Translations under genes and position numbers: made by a program
The notes under the pieces: generated by a model
What the model was told of the DNA's origin: nothing
What the model saw: only the letters and a program-made list of their open reading frames with translations
The model's database searches: none
Assembly: GCA_032191485.1 (NCBI GenBank)
Contig: JAVDOI010000007.1
Location: 12,861,680-12,925,679, forward strand
DNA length: 64,000 nucleotides
Reading direction: 5' to 3'
From: Leptoclinus maculatus
Taxonomy: Eukaryota; Chordata; Actinopteri; Perciformes; Stichaeidae
Shown: one piece after another, positions 27,817 through 39,353 of the stretch
Layout: every line of letters begins with the position of its first letter
Numbering within the stretch: position 1 is the stretch's first letter

Positions 27817-27819
<3 letters not shown>
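25621..27819. other. Gene-free stretch, intronic
   Basis: No exon or transposon end recognised. The open frames at 25622-25906 and 26706-26945 have no recognisable domain. Confidence 0.4.

Positions 27820-27911
<92 letters not shown>
27820..27911. repeat. (CA)n microsatellite, about 92 bp
   Basis: About 46 uninterrupted CA units, 350 bp downstream of the tspan9 donor. It produces spurious Cys-Val and His-Thr reading frames. Confidence 0.97.
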
Positions 27912-27915
<4 letters not shown>

Positions 27916-28259
27916 AAGACCTGGTGCAATGCCACTGACTCTGTCATATCCAGGAATAGCAACGTGCACAGGGAGAAACAGGCATTGGCAGCCTGATGTA
28001 ATAAAAGCACATGATTGCACTGACAACCATCCTTTTGCCATCATGTTTCCCGATTAACATTTAAAGAAAAAAACTTATCACACACTTATTCCACCATGTA
28101 CACATTCGTGGACATGGATAATGATTAGTGCTGAGTTACTAAAGCCAGATTTACTGCATCATCTTTTAAGCCGTGTCTACACATTTGTATCATTAACATC
28201 CAACTAGATTCATGTGAAGTGTGATGAGAAAATCATTGACAAAATGATGAGCCACTTAC

Positions 28260-28322
28260 CCAGAAGATGAGATTGAAGATGAACATCATATACTTCAAGC
28301 AGCAGAGGCAGCCCCGTGCCAT
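28260..28322 (-). CDS. tspan9: Tetraspanin-9, first canonical coding exon (partial gene)
   Basis: The minus strand encodes 21 residues that begin MARGCLCCLKYMM and end NLIFW. As I recall the family, vertebrate TSPAN9 starts the same way with one difference (Ile at position 15, usually Leu); TSPAN4, the closest relative, diverges after MAR. The exon holds the short cytoplasmic N terminus, the juxtamembrane cysteines (5, 7, 8) typical of palmitoylated tetraspanins, and the start of transmembrane helix 1. It stops at a perfect donor (GTAAGT at 28259-28254) in phase 0, right after Trp21, where I expect the TSPAN9 junction. An acceptor (pyrimidine tract then AG at 28341-28340) would leave 17 nt of leader before the ATG, which has A at -3 and G at +4. 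Tetraspanins are four-pass proteins that organise membrane microdomains with integrins and other partners. The remaining exons are not visible, so the gene continues beyond position 1. Which teleost duplicate (a or b) this is cannot be told. Confidence 0.92.
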
Positions 28323-28628
28323 GTTGCACTTCTTGAATTCTAAAAGGAACACAAAGGATAGATCCAGGTAAAAGACCACGTATTTGCTGCCTTTGGGTGA
28401 GCTGTACTTGTTGTTGGTCTTGTCCCCTGCGCTGGCGTCAGCTGCCACTCCAGCCTGGCCCTGCTGTGCGTCTTTGCGCGGCCCTGTGGAGCCGTAGAAT
28501 GCGCCGGCAGTGAAGCCGCGGCCACCAAACGGGCGGCCAGACGTGGAGGCTTGGGCAAAATCGGAGTCACGGCTATCTACGGAGGGGCTACGGTGAATGG
28601 CTGACTCCTCACTGCTGGACTTCTCCAT
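28323..28628 (-). CDS. In-frame 102-codon upstream extension of the tspan9 reading frame
   Basis: The frame of the tspan9 start codon stays open for 102 codons upstream, to an ATG at 28628-28626 with A at -3 and G at +4. An in-frame TAG lies two codons before that ATG, so it is the first possible start. The predicted segment begins MEKSSSEESAIHRSPSVDSR and is hydrophilic, rich in Ser, Gly, Ala and charged residues, with no recognised domain; its last 25 residues include a hydrophobic run that corresponds to the pyrimidine tract of the acceptor at 28340. The stretch 28425-28590 is CpG-rich compared with the introns. Three readings are possible: an alternative first exon giving a tetraspanin with a long cytoplasmic N terminus; a 5' leader whose open frame is chance; or an upstream frame removed by splicing to the acceptor. 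I could not find a convincing minus-strand donor within it. Confidence 0.3.
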
Positions 28629-28639
28629 GCTCTAGGGCT

Positions 28640-29290
28640 GCAGCTGCTGATGAAGGGCTCCCTGACGCACAGTCTACCATAGTCTCAGGGATGACAGGAC
28701 AGAACAAATCACCCTCCAAGTCTCCACTGCTTCACACTCTGAAGCAACACGAAGATAAAAAGCCTCACAGACGCACCACTACATCCACCTCAGAGCACAC
28801 AGTTGGGTGAGAAAGTCTTCAGTGGAGAAGTGAGTATAGAACTGCACATTTCAGGCACCTATGGCAGGCTTAAGTGTCTCCAGCGTGCTGCTGCTGTCTT
28901 GCTGTGATAGTCATGAAGTGGCAGAAGAGACCTGTGAGGAGCATTACCCTCGCCCCTTATGACAGGAATGTCTTTCCTGGGAAGAAGTTACAGCACTCCC
29001 TCTGTCCCCTCTTGTAATATCACTCTCCTCCTGTGCTGCTTATTGCTGCCGGGCTGCTCCAGTGGGAAAGAGAGAGGTGAGTCTCAGCTGCTCCACTTCC
29101 ACGCTATCTTGCTGACCTGGTAACTTTTCTCCCGTCCTCTCTTCACTGCTCTGCTCCTTTCTCTGTCCTCCTCCTCTCTGATGCGGTCTCTGGTCCTTTT
29201 TACTCTGCCTCTCTCTGACTGTGCCTGTCTTCTCTAGTGTACCATTCTGTGCTCCGCAGCTCAGTCCTCCGCACTGCCTGCGCTCTGCTC
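28640..29290 (-). other. Probable 5' leader / first-exon region of tspan9
   Basis: Read on the minus strand, this stretch between the promoter-like block and the extended reading frame is purine-rich (GAGAGA and AGGAGG patterns), as is usual for vertebrate 5' leaders. No clear minus-strand donor was found, so the leader may be continuous with the coding exon or use a weak donor. A plus-strand donor-like AG|GTGAGT lies at 29075-29082. Exact transcript ends cannot be set from sequence. Confidence 0.35.
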
Positions 29291-29460
29291 TCCCGATGGC
29301 AGCGCTCTGGCTGATGCGCTATTATTGGCAGACGCGACTAACGGGCATTCCCTATCTCCCAACAAGAGCACTGCCCTCCTCCCCCAACTCTCTCACTCTC
29401 TCGCTCTCTCTCTCTCTCTCTCTCCCTCAGCCCCTCCCCGCTGAGCAGACAGCCAATGCA
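29290..29460 (-). promoter_or_regulatory. Candidate tspan9 promoter (CCAAT and GC boxes)
   Basis: The block contains an inverted CCAAT (ATTGG, 29324-29328, so CCAAT on the gene strand), a second CCAAT (29453-29457, plus orientation), a GC-box-like CCCCTCCCC (29431-29439) and raised CpG around 29270-29345. A CT tract separates the two halves. It lies 0.7-0.8 kb upstream of the coding exon in the correct place for a TATA-less promoter. Promoter status is inference from motifs and position. Confidence 0.4.
29389..29427. repeat. (CT)n tract within the candidate promoter
   Basis: An imperfect CT run, so GA on the gene strand, sits between the two CCAAT boxes. Such tracts can bind GAGA-type factors or simply vary in length. 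Confidence 0.85.
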
Positions 29461-29654
29461 GCAGCTGCAGCCAGACCAGAGCTCCACCTCTCCGCTCCCC
29501 TTGTTTTAACGAGCCCATCACTGTGTTTGCTTTGACTATACATGTGCAGCAATTTCACGTTTGCTGTCAGGAGAATTGAGAGGCCAGAGATGATCTTAAA
29601 AATACAAAAAAATTAAAAATGAAGTGTCAAGGTAATTGTAGATTAGTAGGGGTC

Positions 29655-29671
29655 GTGTGTGTGTGTGTGTT
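29655..29671. repeat. (GT)n microsatellite
   Basis: Eight GT units upstream of the candidate promoter. Confidence 0.9.
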
Positions 29672-31279
29672 TTCACTGTCAGTCTGCTGCAATTTAACAC
29701 CCTGTTATAATTTATAATCTGTAATTTTATTGATTAATGTTGCCGTTAATAACCCATAGTTAACTCTGACAGACGGTGATTTATCATATTAAGATGCTGA
29801 ACACTCTCTGGGACAAAACCAGGGTGAAACACTGAACAGATTCCCACGACAAGCGGACAAGATCTTACAGAGCTTTGACTTTTAATTTACCTAGCACCCC
29901 AAGCGTCTACATGTGCATACCATTAGAGAACAAAGGCCAACTAGCAAAGGACCCTTGAGGGTCAAATTTCAATAAAACTGCATAATTATGGCTGTATTCA
30001 AGCTGTGTCTATCTGTCTGACCTCGCCGGAGCTTAGTTTTAACCTCAGGTGAGAAAACAATTGGAATAACAATATAAATATCCTTATTGACTCAGAGAAT
30101 CAACCTTTTTCTCCAGGACTGTCCAGCTAAATCAGGTCTACCAACAGACTGACTGCACATTGTTCTGCTTTGGAATTGGTCTTCTGTCAGCTGAGTGCCG
30201 GTGATAACTCAACCTCCGGACAGATGGAGAGAGAGTTTCAACTGAATGGTCTTAAAGGTAAATCCAGTAATACCCAATCGACATAGAGAAGCTAATCCAA
30301 CCCTCTTGTGTTTCACCATTGTAGAGCAAAAAACAGCCTTGAGGAAGCGCATGTATTGTGTAAGATCAGGTTTCAGCTATTGGTTAATGTTGTATGATGG
30401 CTTAAAATGACGAAATATGAATACCTTTGCATATTAAATAAAACTTAAACCTGGGTCCTGCATTATCGATCTGAAGGAAGAGTTGATACATTACTAATGT
30501 CTGTTTGTAATACAGCCAGCACCAGGCTTTCCTCCAGTGTATTGCAAGCCCGCTGGACCAAATTTGACTCCCCGCCGGAACGAGAAAGTTTGCATCGGGT
30601 GGGAGGGAGGGAAGGAAGGATGGACGAGTCAAACAAACACAGGACTTACATCCCAGAGACCGTTCGAGTCTCATGTGAAACCAAATCAATGTTTCAAACT
30701 TTACCGTAGTTTTGCGGTTGCATAACAAAAGGTACCCAAACCACAAACTTTTCCTCAGCCTACCTACCAAGTAAAACAAAAAAAACTAAGTTAACCTACG
30801 TTGGAAGTTTATTTTGAAAAGAGACTGTATGCATGTAATGAGTGGAAACCGTACATTTCCTGCAAACACAGACGTTTATTTTAAAAAGAAAGCATGCACG
30901 TAACAAGCTGAACCTTGACACGCCGTCCCTGACACATCCAAAACTGATCCTCGAGGGGTACCTGCGTCATAGTGTGACATAGTTTGAAGAATAGCGCCAT
31001 TGACCAAGCTGTGGTATTTGACGACGTTAGGAGTGAGAACATGTTGGTATGTTGTGCATATTTGGTGCGTAACGTTAGCAGGTGTGCTGTTGAGAGAGAG
31101 AGCGTGTGAATAAATGCTACAACTTCTTAAGACCCAAGCCAAGTTCCTGTGTCTTGCTTACCACCTGGCTGCCAATTAAAGTGCAGGGGGTTAGCCCCGA
31201 AGGTGAACTGACCTTTAAGGTGTATCAATTATTCTCATTCTAGTGACAAGCTGCTCCTTTGACTTTTTCTCAGCACACT

Positions 31280-31291
31280 GGGGGGGGGGGG
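31280..31291. repeat. Poly(G) run
   Basis: Twelve consecutive G. Confidence 0.9.
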
Positions 31292-31329
31292 AATGGAGGA
31301 AATCCTCTCTCAAGATTTTAGTTTTTCCT

Positions 31330-31460
31330 TTAGAAAGAGCCAAGCTAGCTGTTTCGCCATGTTTCCAGTCTTTATGCTAAGCTAAGCTAACCAGCTGCTG
31401 GCTATAGCCTTATGTCTACCGTTGGTGGAGAAAATCACTTTTCCAAACTTTTGGAAACCA
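31330..31460. mobile_element. Fragment of family A MITE, copy 2
   Basis: The core CTAGCTGTTTC..CAGTCTTTATGCTAAGCTAAG matches 11310-11350 nearly exactly, followed by an end containing CCAAACTTTTGG similar to the right end of copy 1. The left half is missing. Confidence 0.7.
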
Positions 31461-31944
31461 ACAAAAGATGTGCTGTTTTTTGACCATGGATTTTTGACCG
31501 TGGCTCTGAATAGCTTTTATTAACTGATTTAGAGAATGTGCAGAATCTCAGACATTGGAGACCAGGATTTTAACAGATCATTTGCTTTAGCCTCAACAAA
31601 GCATTGAGATGCTTTAACCACCTGTTTGCAGTTCTGGAGCCAGATCTATTATCTGCAAAAGGTAGCAACTACAAATTATCGAGGTTATCGAGGTAGACGT
31701 TGCAAGGGACAAGGATTCCCATCAGTCCTTTTGAATAAATGTGAAAACCTGCAAAGACTCTCTGAATCTAGGCGCTTTCCATTTGTTGAGTTTCAGGCCC
31801 TTAACTCCAAATTCAATACAATTTACGTCAGCGCTGCTCCTCTCTGGGAGTTACACACATTCATCAGAGCTCAGTGGGGCTCTGTGCATGTTACTGATTC
31901 CGCAAGTAGCCTGAAGGACACATCTGAGCCGGCTCCCTCCACAC

Positions 31945-32110
31945 ACAGATCCATCCATCGACTCGGAGCAACGGGGCTCTGCGCTTCTGCATTACGGTGA
32001 GGAGGTAAAGCGAGAGAGAAAGACACTGAGCGAGACTCGGGAGAAATGGACGTCCGGGGGATGACACAGAAGAGTTGAGGCATGGAGAGAAGAGGAAGAA
32101 TATACGGAGC
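31945..32110 (+). promoter_or_regulatory. CpG- and purine-rich patch, possible first exon of an unidentified plus-strand transcript
   Basis: Around twelve CpG occur within about 110 bases. The plus strand is purine-rich like a vertebrate 5' leader and contains donor-like sites at 31997 (GTGAGG) and 32005 (GTAAAG). No protein-coding frame was recognised. Confidence 0.2.
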
Positions 32111-32716
32111 ACAGCAGAGCAGGCCAGAGCAGGGATCCTGGGCTGAGATGGAGAGTGTGAAGGGGACGGGACTGTATTCAAACATTCTCTATGATGCTGA
32201 GTAAAGCTGGCAGCTCCTTTCGACATATGTACGGTGCAAAGACAGACGGGGTTGAAGAGATTAAAGCTCAGAGGGAACCAACAGGGACGCTCCCAGAGCT
32301 CTCCAGACAATGTATGTGGTTTAGATAACAAAGATATTCTAGTTTAACAGTAGGGGGTAAAGTGAAATTTGCTGTCTAATTAGATAATAAAAGACCTGTG
32401 CAATGAAATCCTTCATTAAAACTACAGCTGAATGACTCCAGTGTTACCTTGAATGTAAGCAAACGTCTCTCTTGAGTCTTCACATTTTATCTCTAAAGTA
32501 TAACCAATTCCATTTCATTGTGCTGTCAAATAATAACTGAAACATAAATGTCTTATAGATCATTATAGTTCTTTGTTATAATGGTAGCGAGAGATGCATT
32601 CTAATATTGATCAGGATTAGAAGAAGACTATAATTTTATTAACCCACCATCAGTAACCAGTTGCCTTAATTAATAGTCCGGTCTCTGTTATTTGCATTAT
32701 ACAAACAAAATGTTTA

Positions 32717-32738
32717 TTAATTAATTAATTAATTAATT
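32717..32738. repeat. (TTAA)n microsatellite
   Basis: Five and a half TTAA units. Confidence 0.95.
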
Positions 32739-32878
32739 GTACAGTGGCATAAACGGCCTATTGTCCTGTTCAGAGGTTTGGCTGCTACTGGTGGCAATGC
32801 AAAGCTGGACACTGTCTGAGGACTACTGTTATTCCAGTGTAATATTTTCATAAAGTTGGGGACTTGGAAGAGATGGAT

Positions 32879-32893
32879 AAAAAAAAAAAAAAA
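32879..32893. repeat. Poly(A) run
   Basis: Fifteen consecutive A. Confidence 0.9.
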
Positions 32894-32924
32894 GAATGGT
32901 CAGAATTAATGCAGCAGGGGCCAA

Positions 32925-33210
32925 GACTCTTAGTTCTTCATACAGGTTCCAACAATACTGGATCCTACATTTCCCATGATGCAACTCAATTAGAAGGCTT
33001 TCATTAGACCCTCCCTAAACACCCACGTTATCCAAACTCCACCTCACACTTTAAACGCAGATTTATCATTATGAATTCATTCAAACATTTTAATTCCATT
33101 ATCCAACCCTGATAACATTACTATAACACCATCAGGATTATCAGTAGCACTCCTCAGTTCAGCAGCTCAGTACTCCTATACTAACAAGTATTGGCGGAGT
33201 GCACCTTTAA
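32925..33210. mobile_element. Possible TTAA-type MITE fragment
   Basis: The right end GGAGTGCACCTTTAA reads on the minus strand as TTAAAGGTGCACTCC, a terminus I recall from many fish repeats, and the body includes CTACATTTCCCATGATGCAACTC, also familiar. No matching left end was found, so the left boundary is a guess. Confidence 0.35.
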
Positions 33211-33725
33211 TGAACAACCCCTATCAAAATCACAGCATCCAACATGTGGGTAGAGTCTGGCACCAACAGAACATTTAGTTATAGTCTGGTTTTATTGACC
33301 GATTATACCACATTAGAGGCCACAGCTGGAATTCTTCATCTCCATCAATGTCTAGTTCACAGACATCTACTGCAGTTTAACACCCAGCATATCAACAACT
33401 CATTCCTTTTAAGAAAACACTTTATTGTAAATCTTAGAATCCAAACACAACCTACACACCATCAGTTACAGCCAGAGAACGGTTCGGTACAACAGGAGAC
33501 GATAGAAGGACAGAATATAAATGGGCAAGGTTAAAAAAAATATGAAACCCACTCACGTTATGAAGTTCTTTGTATTATGAGGTGAAATCTACGTTTGATT
33601 AAGTGCGTTCCTGGTGCACTTTATCTGTGACGCCTGCACAAAATGACAGAGCAGTTTGTTTGTGTGAAAGCTGAGTTTGCTTGAGAGAATGTTTTTTGAT
33701 ACCATAACATAATATATGACGTGTA

Positions 33726-33748
33726 TGTGTGTGTGTGTGTGTGTGTGT
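33726..33748. repeat. (GT)n microsatellite
   Basis: About eleven GT units. Confidence 0.95.
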
Positions 33749-36700
33749 CTTTTGGTCATTACTTCAGACATTTGTTTTGGTAGACTTTATTCCTTGTTGC
33801 TTGCTTTCCTTTATTCATTTTAAAATTAATATTTGTTCCTGTTTGTTATTGGCTCTTTCAACACTTGAATTCATAATTTTTTTGACATTTTATAGACTGC
33901 ATGACTAATTAGACTAGTATGAAAATAATACTTGATAGGTTTATCCATCAATTAAATGCAGCCCCACTCATCTATGAAACTCATTTTCCCCCAAAATGTC
34001 ACTGGATGAAAGATCATGGTTGCTTTCAACACAGCTGAGATGATTATGCATGCAAGATGAGGGAGTGCTCTACCTGTGGAAATGTGTGAAGCTGGAAGGT
34101 GGAGGCAATCTAACGTAAACTACACATAAATTGTTTTTACATTCAGCTTATAGAAGTCTGCAAGATATTTACCTCCCTGTTGATGAAATCTGCTTCAAAT
34201 CTCGTGGTGTTGTGGTGGCTGAGTCGACGTCCGCGAGTTGTTTTCTGTAGATGAAGAATTCAATCAAATTTTCTTTTTCATTCAATATAGAAAAGTTGTT
34301 TTCGTTCAATCACCTTCCCGAAATGCCTCAGACAAATTAAAATGTAGACCTTCTATTTTAAGATGGATTAACGAACAGATGCATGTCTTTCATGGGGTAA
34401 AACACGGTATTTCTTTTAGACGTCAGTCGGTCTCTGATATCCTGCCAATGAATGTCTCTGATTTACTGACTGGAATTGAATCATGACAATCACAGCCGCA
34501 GTCACAAGGTCACCTCACACATGACAGCATCCCAAAAATAAAACACTGGCTCGGTTAAAATGTCAATCGGAGAGACTTTCAGAAAATTGATGTCTTTTGT
34601 TAAAATGACAGCATAAGGCTGTAAATGTGGAGGAACATCACTGATGTCGTCTGCAGTGCAGTCATTCGAGCATTAAAAAAAAAGGAGGACTGCTGCTCTT
34701 TACATGTGTAACAAAGAATGTCTACTAGATAATTACTATAGCTAATATGCCTTTGCTCATATTACACAAGGAATTAGTGCTGCAAACCTTTGACCAGTCA
34801 ATCTGAAACCATATCCGACCTGCAGAGATACTGTAAATGACACGCGACAGCACATGATCCGAGTGTGAATGTATGATCAAGGCCTGGGCATGAGGAGAGG
34901 ATTAAAACTACAAAGGGCCGAGTGGTCCTTAGCTCCTCCGAGCGTTTGGCCGAGTCTGTTGCCGTGGACTCAAACAGACACGGCATGTCCTACGGACCAT
35001 ATACTACAGTGAACAGTTAGAACTAACTAATCAAACAGGAAGATGAGAACAGGTTTGCATTGAATATGCATTGATGTGCTAACACGCAATTCATTCTGAC
35101 GTCTGCCTCGTCCTCCTAATCAAATTAATATCAGACGTCAATCTGCTTCGATATTTATGGTTCTATCTTGGCCTTTTTTATGGCCCTCTGAATATTACCC
35201 TCTGGGATGAGGCTGGCCAGACAGTGCCGCCATTCTTCAGTCATTCTTGGGTGATTTGCAACCGAAAACTCAATAAAAGGTGTCTGGAACTGGGTGTTAA
35301 TTAGGAATTTATGACATCACGCTCGCTGGAAGATCCAATTGTGATGGCATGTGAGGACTCCAGATAAGGGCACTAAAGCTGGAAAGGATCAAGAACTGTT
35401 GCTTAAAGTCAAAACACACATCCGGGAGTATCAAGCTCGAGTCGACTGACCATTTACAAAGCTCAACACTGTTTCCGTCAGACATATTTCGCACACTTAT
35501 CTAAACAGTTTTGTATTTGTTTATCCGGTCTCTCATGTGGGAAAACCCCTGACAGTGACATTGTGAGAAGCGAAACCAACAGCTGAGAACGCGCGTTAGT
35601 GGCTCTTGTCGGGATTTTGAGTGAAAAAGCAGCAGTTATGACGCATCCATAAACCTACAGACAGACACAGGTGCACTCAGGGCGCCCACACAAACACACT
35701 CACACGCGCATATAAAATTAAAGACGCCTAAAGCCCCAAAGCCCCAGCAGCCAGTCCTGCAGCCAAGCCTCAATCTAAACTTAATTCCTGCAGGCCCGTC
35801 CATCAGAGCTGTGGGAGACACACGGTTGGACAGGAGAGACAGGCAGGGTTTTACAAGGAAAGTGAGTATACTCTGACTACAGGATACTACATTAGCATTT
35901 AGATCAGAAAGTGTCTATCGTCATTGAAATGCAACGTAGTATCACGGTGCAGGAAAGTCCAGTTCAATAGGGGCCGTTGCAGAGAGCCAAATGCCTGTGA
36001 TGTCTGCAGTACGACACATGAATCCCAGAATAGCCCCGCAGATAAATCTGGAGTGACACCGTGTTTTGATAATGTTGATCAAAGGAGTGGAATAGCTAAG
36101 TCCACCAGTGTCCTGAGCCTTTATGTAATATTTAAGAGAGCCATAACTCTGTGGTAAAGATGGAATGTCAGCAATATGAATCTCATCCAGTTCACTGGGA
36201 ATGTGTGGAGCACTGAATTTAGGGCTCGTTTATTGATTTGCTGGCTCCGAGTTAATTAAACTTGACTGGGGGGTCTCTGAAAAGTACGCTCAATTTCTCC
36301 ACTGCTAGATTTGAGATTGTACATTTGAGATTTTTCAGATATTGTGGAATGGTATCAGTCATTACAACACATACGAAGGCTGATTCATTCACACAGATAT
36401 ATAGGGCTATAATGAAACAATCTCTGAGGGCAAAAATAACCAGAATTTATAACATTTGAACTAGCATTTGTCAATGATTTAGTATTCTCATTTATTGAAT
36501 CATATTGTGATGACGTGAACAAACACGGTTGTCTCAATGAATAACTTAGAGGAAGCTTTTATAAGAGGCTATTACTGTACATTAGAACGGACAGTTTGGT
36601 CTCATGTTGAACAGTGGGGAAAGAGACCTTTACTTTGATGATTTTATATGTGATTTTGAATACAATTGTTTAATCCTGACATATAACGATATCAGAAAAC

Positions 36701-38217
36701 ATCATTACTGGCTAGTTATGTACACAAAATTGTAAGATAATGCAAAAACACTCCACTGTGAGGCGGGATAGTAGAATCATGCCATCAAAGGTGTAACAAT
36801 CACGTTAACAGATTTGGCCTTCTGTCGCGAGGAACAACACATTCAATGTGCTAGAGAGCTTTTGTTTCGACGTTATGGTGAGATTACACACGATTAGCAA
36901 AGCCACACACACTGTTAAAAATATGATGACAAGTGAAAAATGTCACACTGGCACCGATTCTGCTGCTTTTGTTGCATGCACATATTAGCACTTTGTGTGC
37001 TGTACATTGTGGGTTAGGTTACTGACTCCAAGGCTCAGGAGAGAAAAAAGGAAGCAGGCTCTTATGTGCTTTAAGAGGTGAAAGAGAGATGGGACAAAGA
37101 GGATGTAGCTATCTCCGAGTCATATGGAAAAAATGGCAACCGCAACGGAAGCGATGCCACTCAGAGCTCAAGTTTCCATAACCTGCTGTTGCCGTTGGCG
37201 CAACATAAAAACTATTTACGTCCGTGGAGGAACAAGAATATATGTTGGTCTGATCTTTCTTTGCTGTGGAACCCCCAAAGCCCTGTGGGTGAGTTGTGTT
37301 TGTGTGGCGCCTCATAAGCAATCCAACACATTCTTAAATGTCCTCCAGTGCTTCAGGGAAACAGGTTATAGGGAGCGCTGGAGAGCTTAAAGACGAAAGT
37401 GTCCCCTGGCTACTGAAGGAGTCGGACAGGGAGAAATGAGACAGGAGGGAGATGAATACGCACCATTAGGAGACAACCAGGCTTGTAGCCTGTGGCGTTT
37501 TCTTAAAGAAGTCCCACGTGCCTCCGTTATGTGGCAGTAAGAGCGTGGATGTGGAGGGTATGACTGTTTGTTGGTCACCAGTCACCAGATCAAATCAGTG
37601 CGTGATCTCTGTCAATCCATGTAGGGGGATTAAAGAGCCACTCTCCGCAGGGACTAAAGTCTACATCACGGTTTCATCTCTGATTCCCAACACACGGGAG
37701 GTTGGGAAACAGCTGGTGCCGCACACAGCACATGTCTGAATCATGCGAAGTCCGTCCAAACACGCGCCGCGCCTCTCTAAAGGAACATTTAAAGACGCTG
37801 CTGACACAGCGCTTGGAGGTCAGATGGGGTTCATCAATATTTTAGTTGGCCGTTGCAGAAATGCAAACAAAGGAGTGGATGCCTGCAGTGCTGTGCTCAG
37901 ACAGAGACGGAGAAAGCTGGACAAGAGGGAGCGCAAGATACAAGATGAGAGAGGCAAGACGGAGCATCTCTCTGCTATTCGTGATTCACGCGCTGCAAGC
38001 TCCTGGCGGAGGATTGAAAGGCGAGGATGGATTAAAGGCACAACAGAATGCCAGAGGAGTTTTCCCATTGTGTGCACCACAAAGACATCTCATCTACGTC
38101 TTCCATACTGTTGTTCGGGGTTGTGGCGATAGTATGATCTTGAGCTGCCAAAGACATATACCATCTTCCAGTAACATAATTTCATCATAAAACTATATTT
38201 GCACGCCCACATTTGAC

Positions 38218-38222
<5 letters not shown>

Positions 38223-38249
<27 letters not shown>
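38223..38249. repeat. (AG)n microsatellite
   Basis: About thirteen AG units. Confidence 0.95.
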
Positions 38250-38253
<4 letters not shown>

Positions 38254-38283
38254 TAGAGGTGGGCGGGGAGATGAATTTAATCT

Positions 38284-38297
38284 AAAAAAAAAAAAAA
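38284..38297. repeat. Poly(A) run
   Basis: Fourteen consecutive A. Confidence 0.9.
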
Positions 38298-38426
38298 ATC
38301 CAACCAAGTATGGTGGAAACCTGCAGAGAGCAGAAGAGGGCCCGCAAGACTTCAGCCCTGATCCCACCAGCTGGGTAGCACCTCCCCACAATATGGCGTG
38401 TCCTGACTAGTCCATGTGTCCATGTT

Positions 38427-38449
38427 TGTGTGTGTGTGTGTGTGTGTGT
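38427..38449. repeat. (GT)n microsatellite
   Basis: About eleven GT units. Confidence 0.95.
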
Positions 38450-39102
38450 TTAAACTAGAGACATGGGGTCTGGCCCTCAATATGGTTCTGGTCATTCATG
38501 AGCAGCCGCTCTGTCACTGCCATCCAGAGAGTCATGGCAATGGACCAGCAAAGAGTTGCATCCTCAAGAGGAGAGGAGAGGAAAGGAGAGAAGTGAGGAA
38601 TGAAGGAAGCAGACTGTGGCAAAATGCCCTGAATCCCTTTCATTTCTACAGGAACTGCCCTGCCGTGGATTAATGCCCTCCTCTGGAGAAGCAGCTGCCA
38701 TGTCATTGTGTTTGTGGGAATCAACAACTGCTGATAAAGCAACAGATAGAGCCTCATTTCACAAAGAAATCACACTTTTAAGACATACCAATGTCTGCAC
38801 ACGTCCTTTTTTTTCAAGCTCCTGTCGAAGCACACGAGAATATGATACAGCAAGCAGTGGAGAACAAACTGGAGCTGATGGCTGTTTTATGTAAACAACA
38901 AGAAGCCAAGCACATAGCTTCTTCACCTCCATGGCTGGGGGATTGAAAACAGCAGATGTCTACGGAGCTGCATAAATGGTGCCGAACAAGGCAAGAAGAG
39001 TCTCCATTGCAATCTGCTAAATACTGCAACACGGGGTCTGATCATCTTAAAAGAAAATAGCGTTACTTGCCAAAACAATATCCATCCGTGTGTTTCTGAA
39101 TG

Positions 39103-39104
<2 letters not shown>

Positions 39105-39135
<31 letters not shown>
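39105..39135. repeat. (CA)n microsatellite
   Basis: About fifteen CA units. Confidence 0.95.
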
Positions 39136-39137
<2 letters not shown>

Positions 39138-39334
39138 CATAAAATAAACTTAAATAGAGTGGTAGACCACATTCCCTGTGAAATCCCATGTGGGGATATA
39201 GGTTCATCAAGTAGAAAATGTAATTTTAAGTCCTGCAACAATAAGATGGTGACAGCATTAATAAAGCCACGCGATTACTAAATGACAGTAATCTATTACT
39301 TTGAGTATATGCAACATACCAAAACATCCGTCAC

Positions 39335-39353
39335 CCACACACACACACACACA
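39335..39353. repeat. (CA)n microsatellite
   Basis: About nine CA units. Confidence 0.9.

Larger units (their letters stand above)
1..28259 (-). other. tspan9: tspan9 intron after the first coding exon (partial, at least 28 kb)
   Basis: This stretch follows the phase-0 donor at 28259. I looked on the minus strand for the expected second exon (helix 1 remainder, small loop, helix 2, Gly- and Cys-rich) and for later exons with the CCG motif, and saw none. A very long first coding intron fits what is known of TSPAN9 in vertebrates. The assignment as intron is inference from the single exon to its right; another gene nested inside cannot be excluded, but no exon was recognised. Confidence 0.65.

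Noticed and set aside
27772..28044. Cys-Val and His-Thr repeat proteins across the CA array
   Set aside because: Pure translation of a dinucleotide microsatellite.
34238..34486. 82-codon open frame, plus
   Set aside because: Protein-like at first sight, but no family recognised and no splice or conservation evidence available.
37743..38190. Overlapping open frames of 129 and 114 codons
   Set aside because: Two plus frames and one minus frame are open over the same bases, none recognisable, with no promoter-like context.
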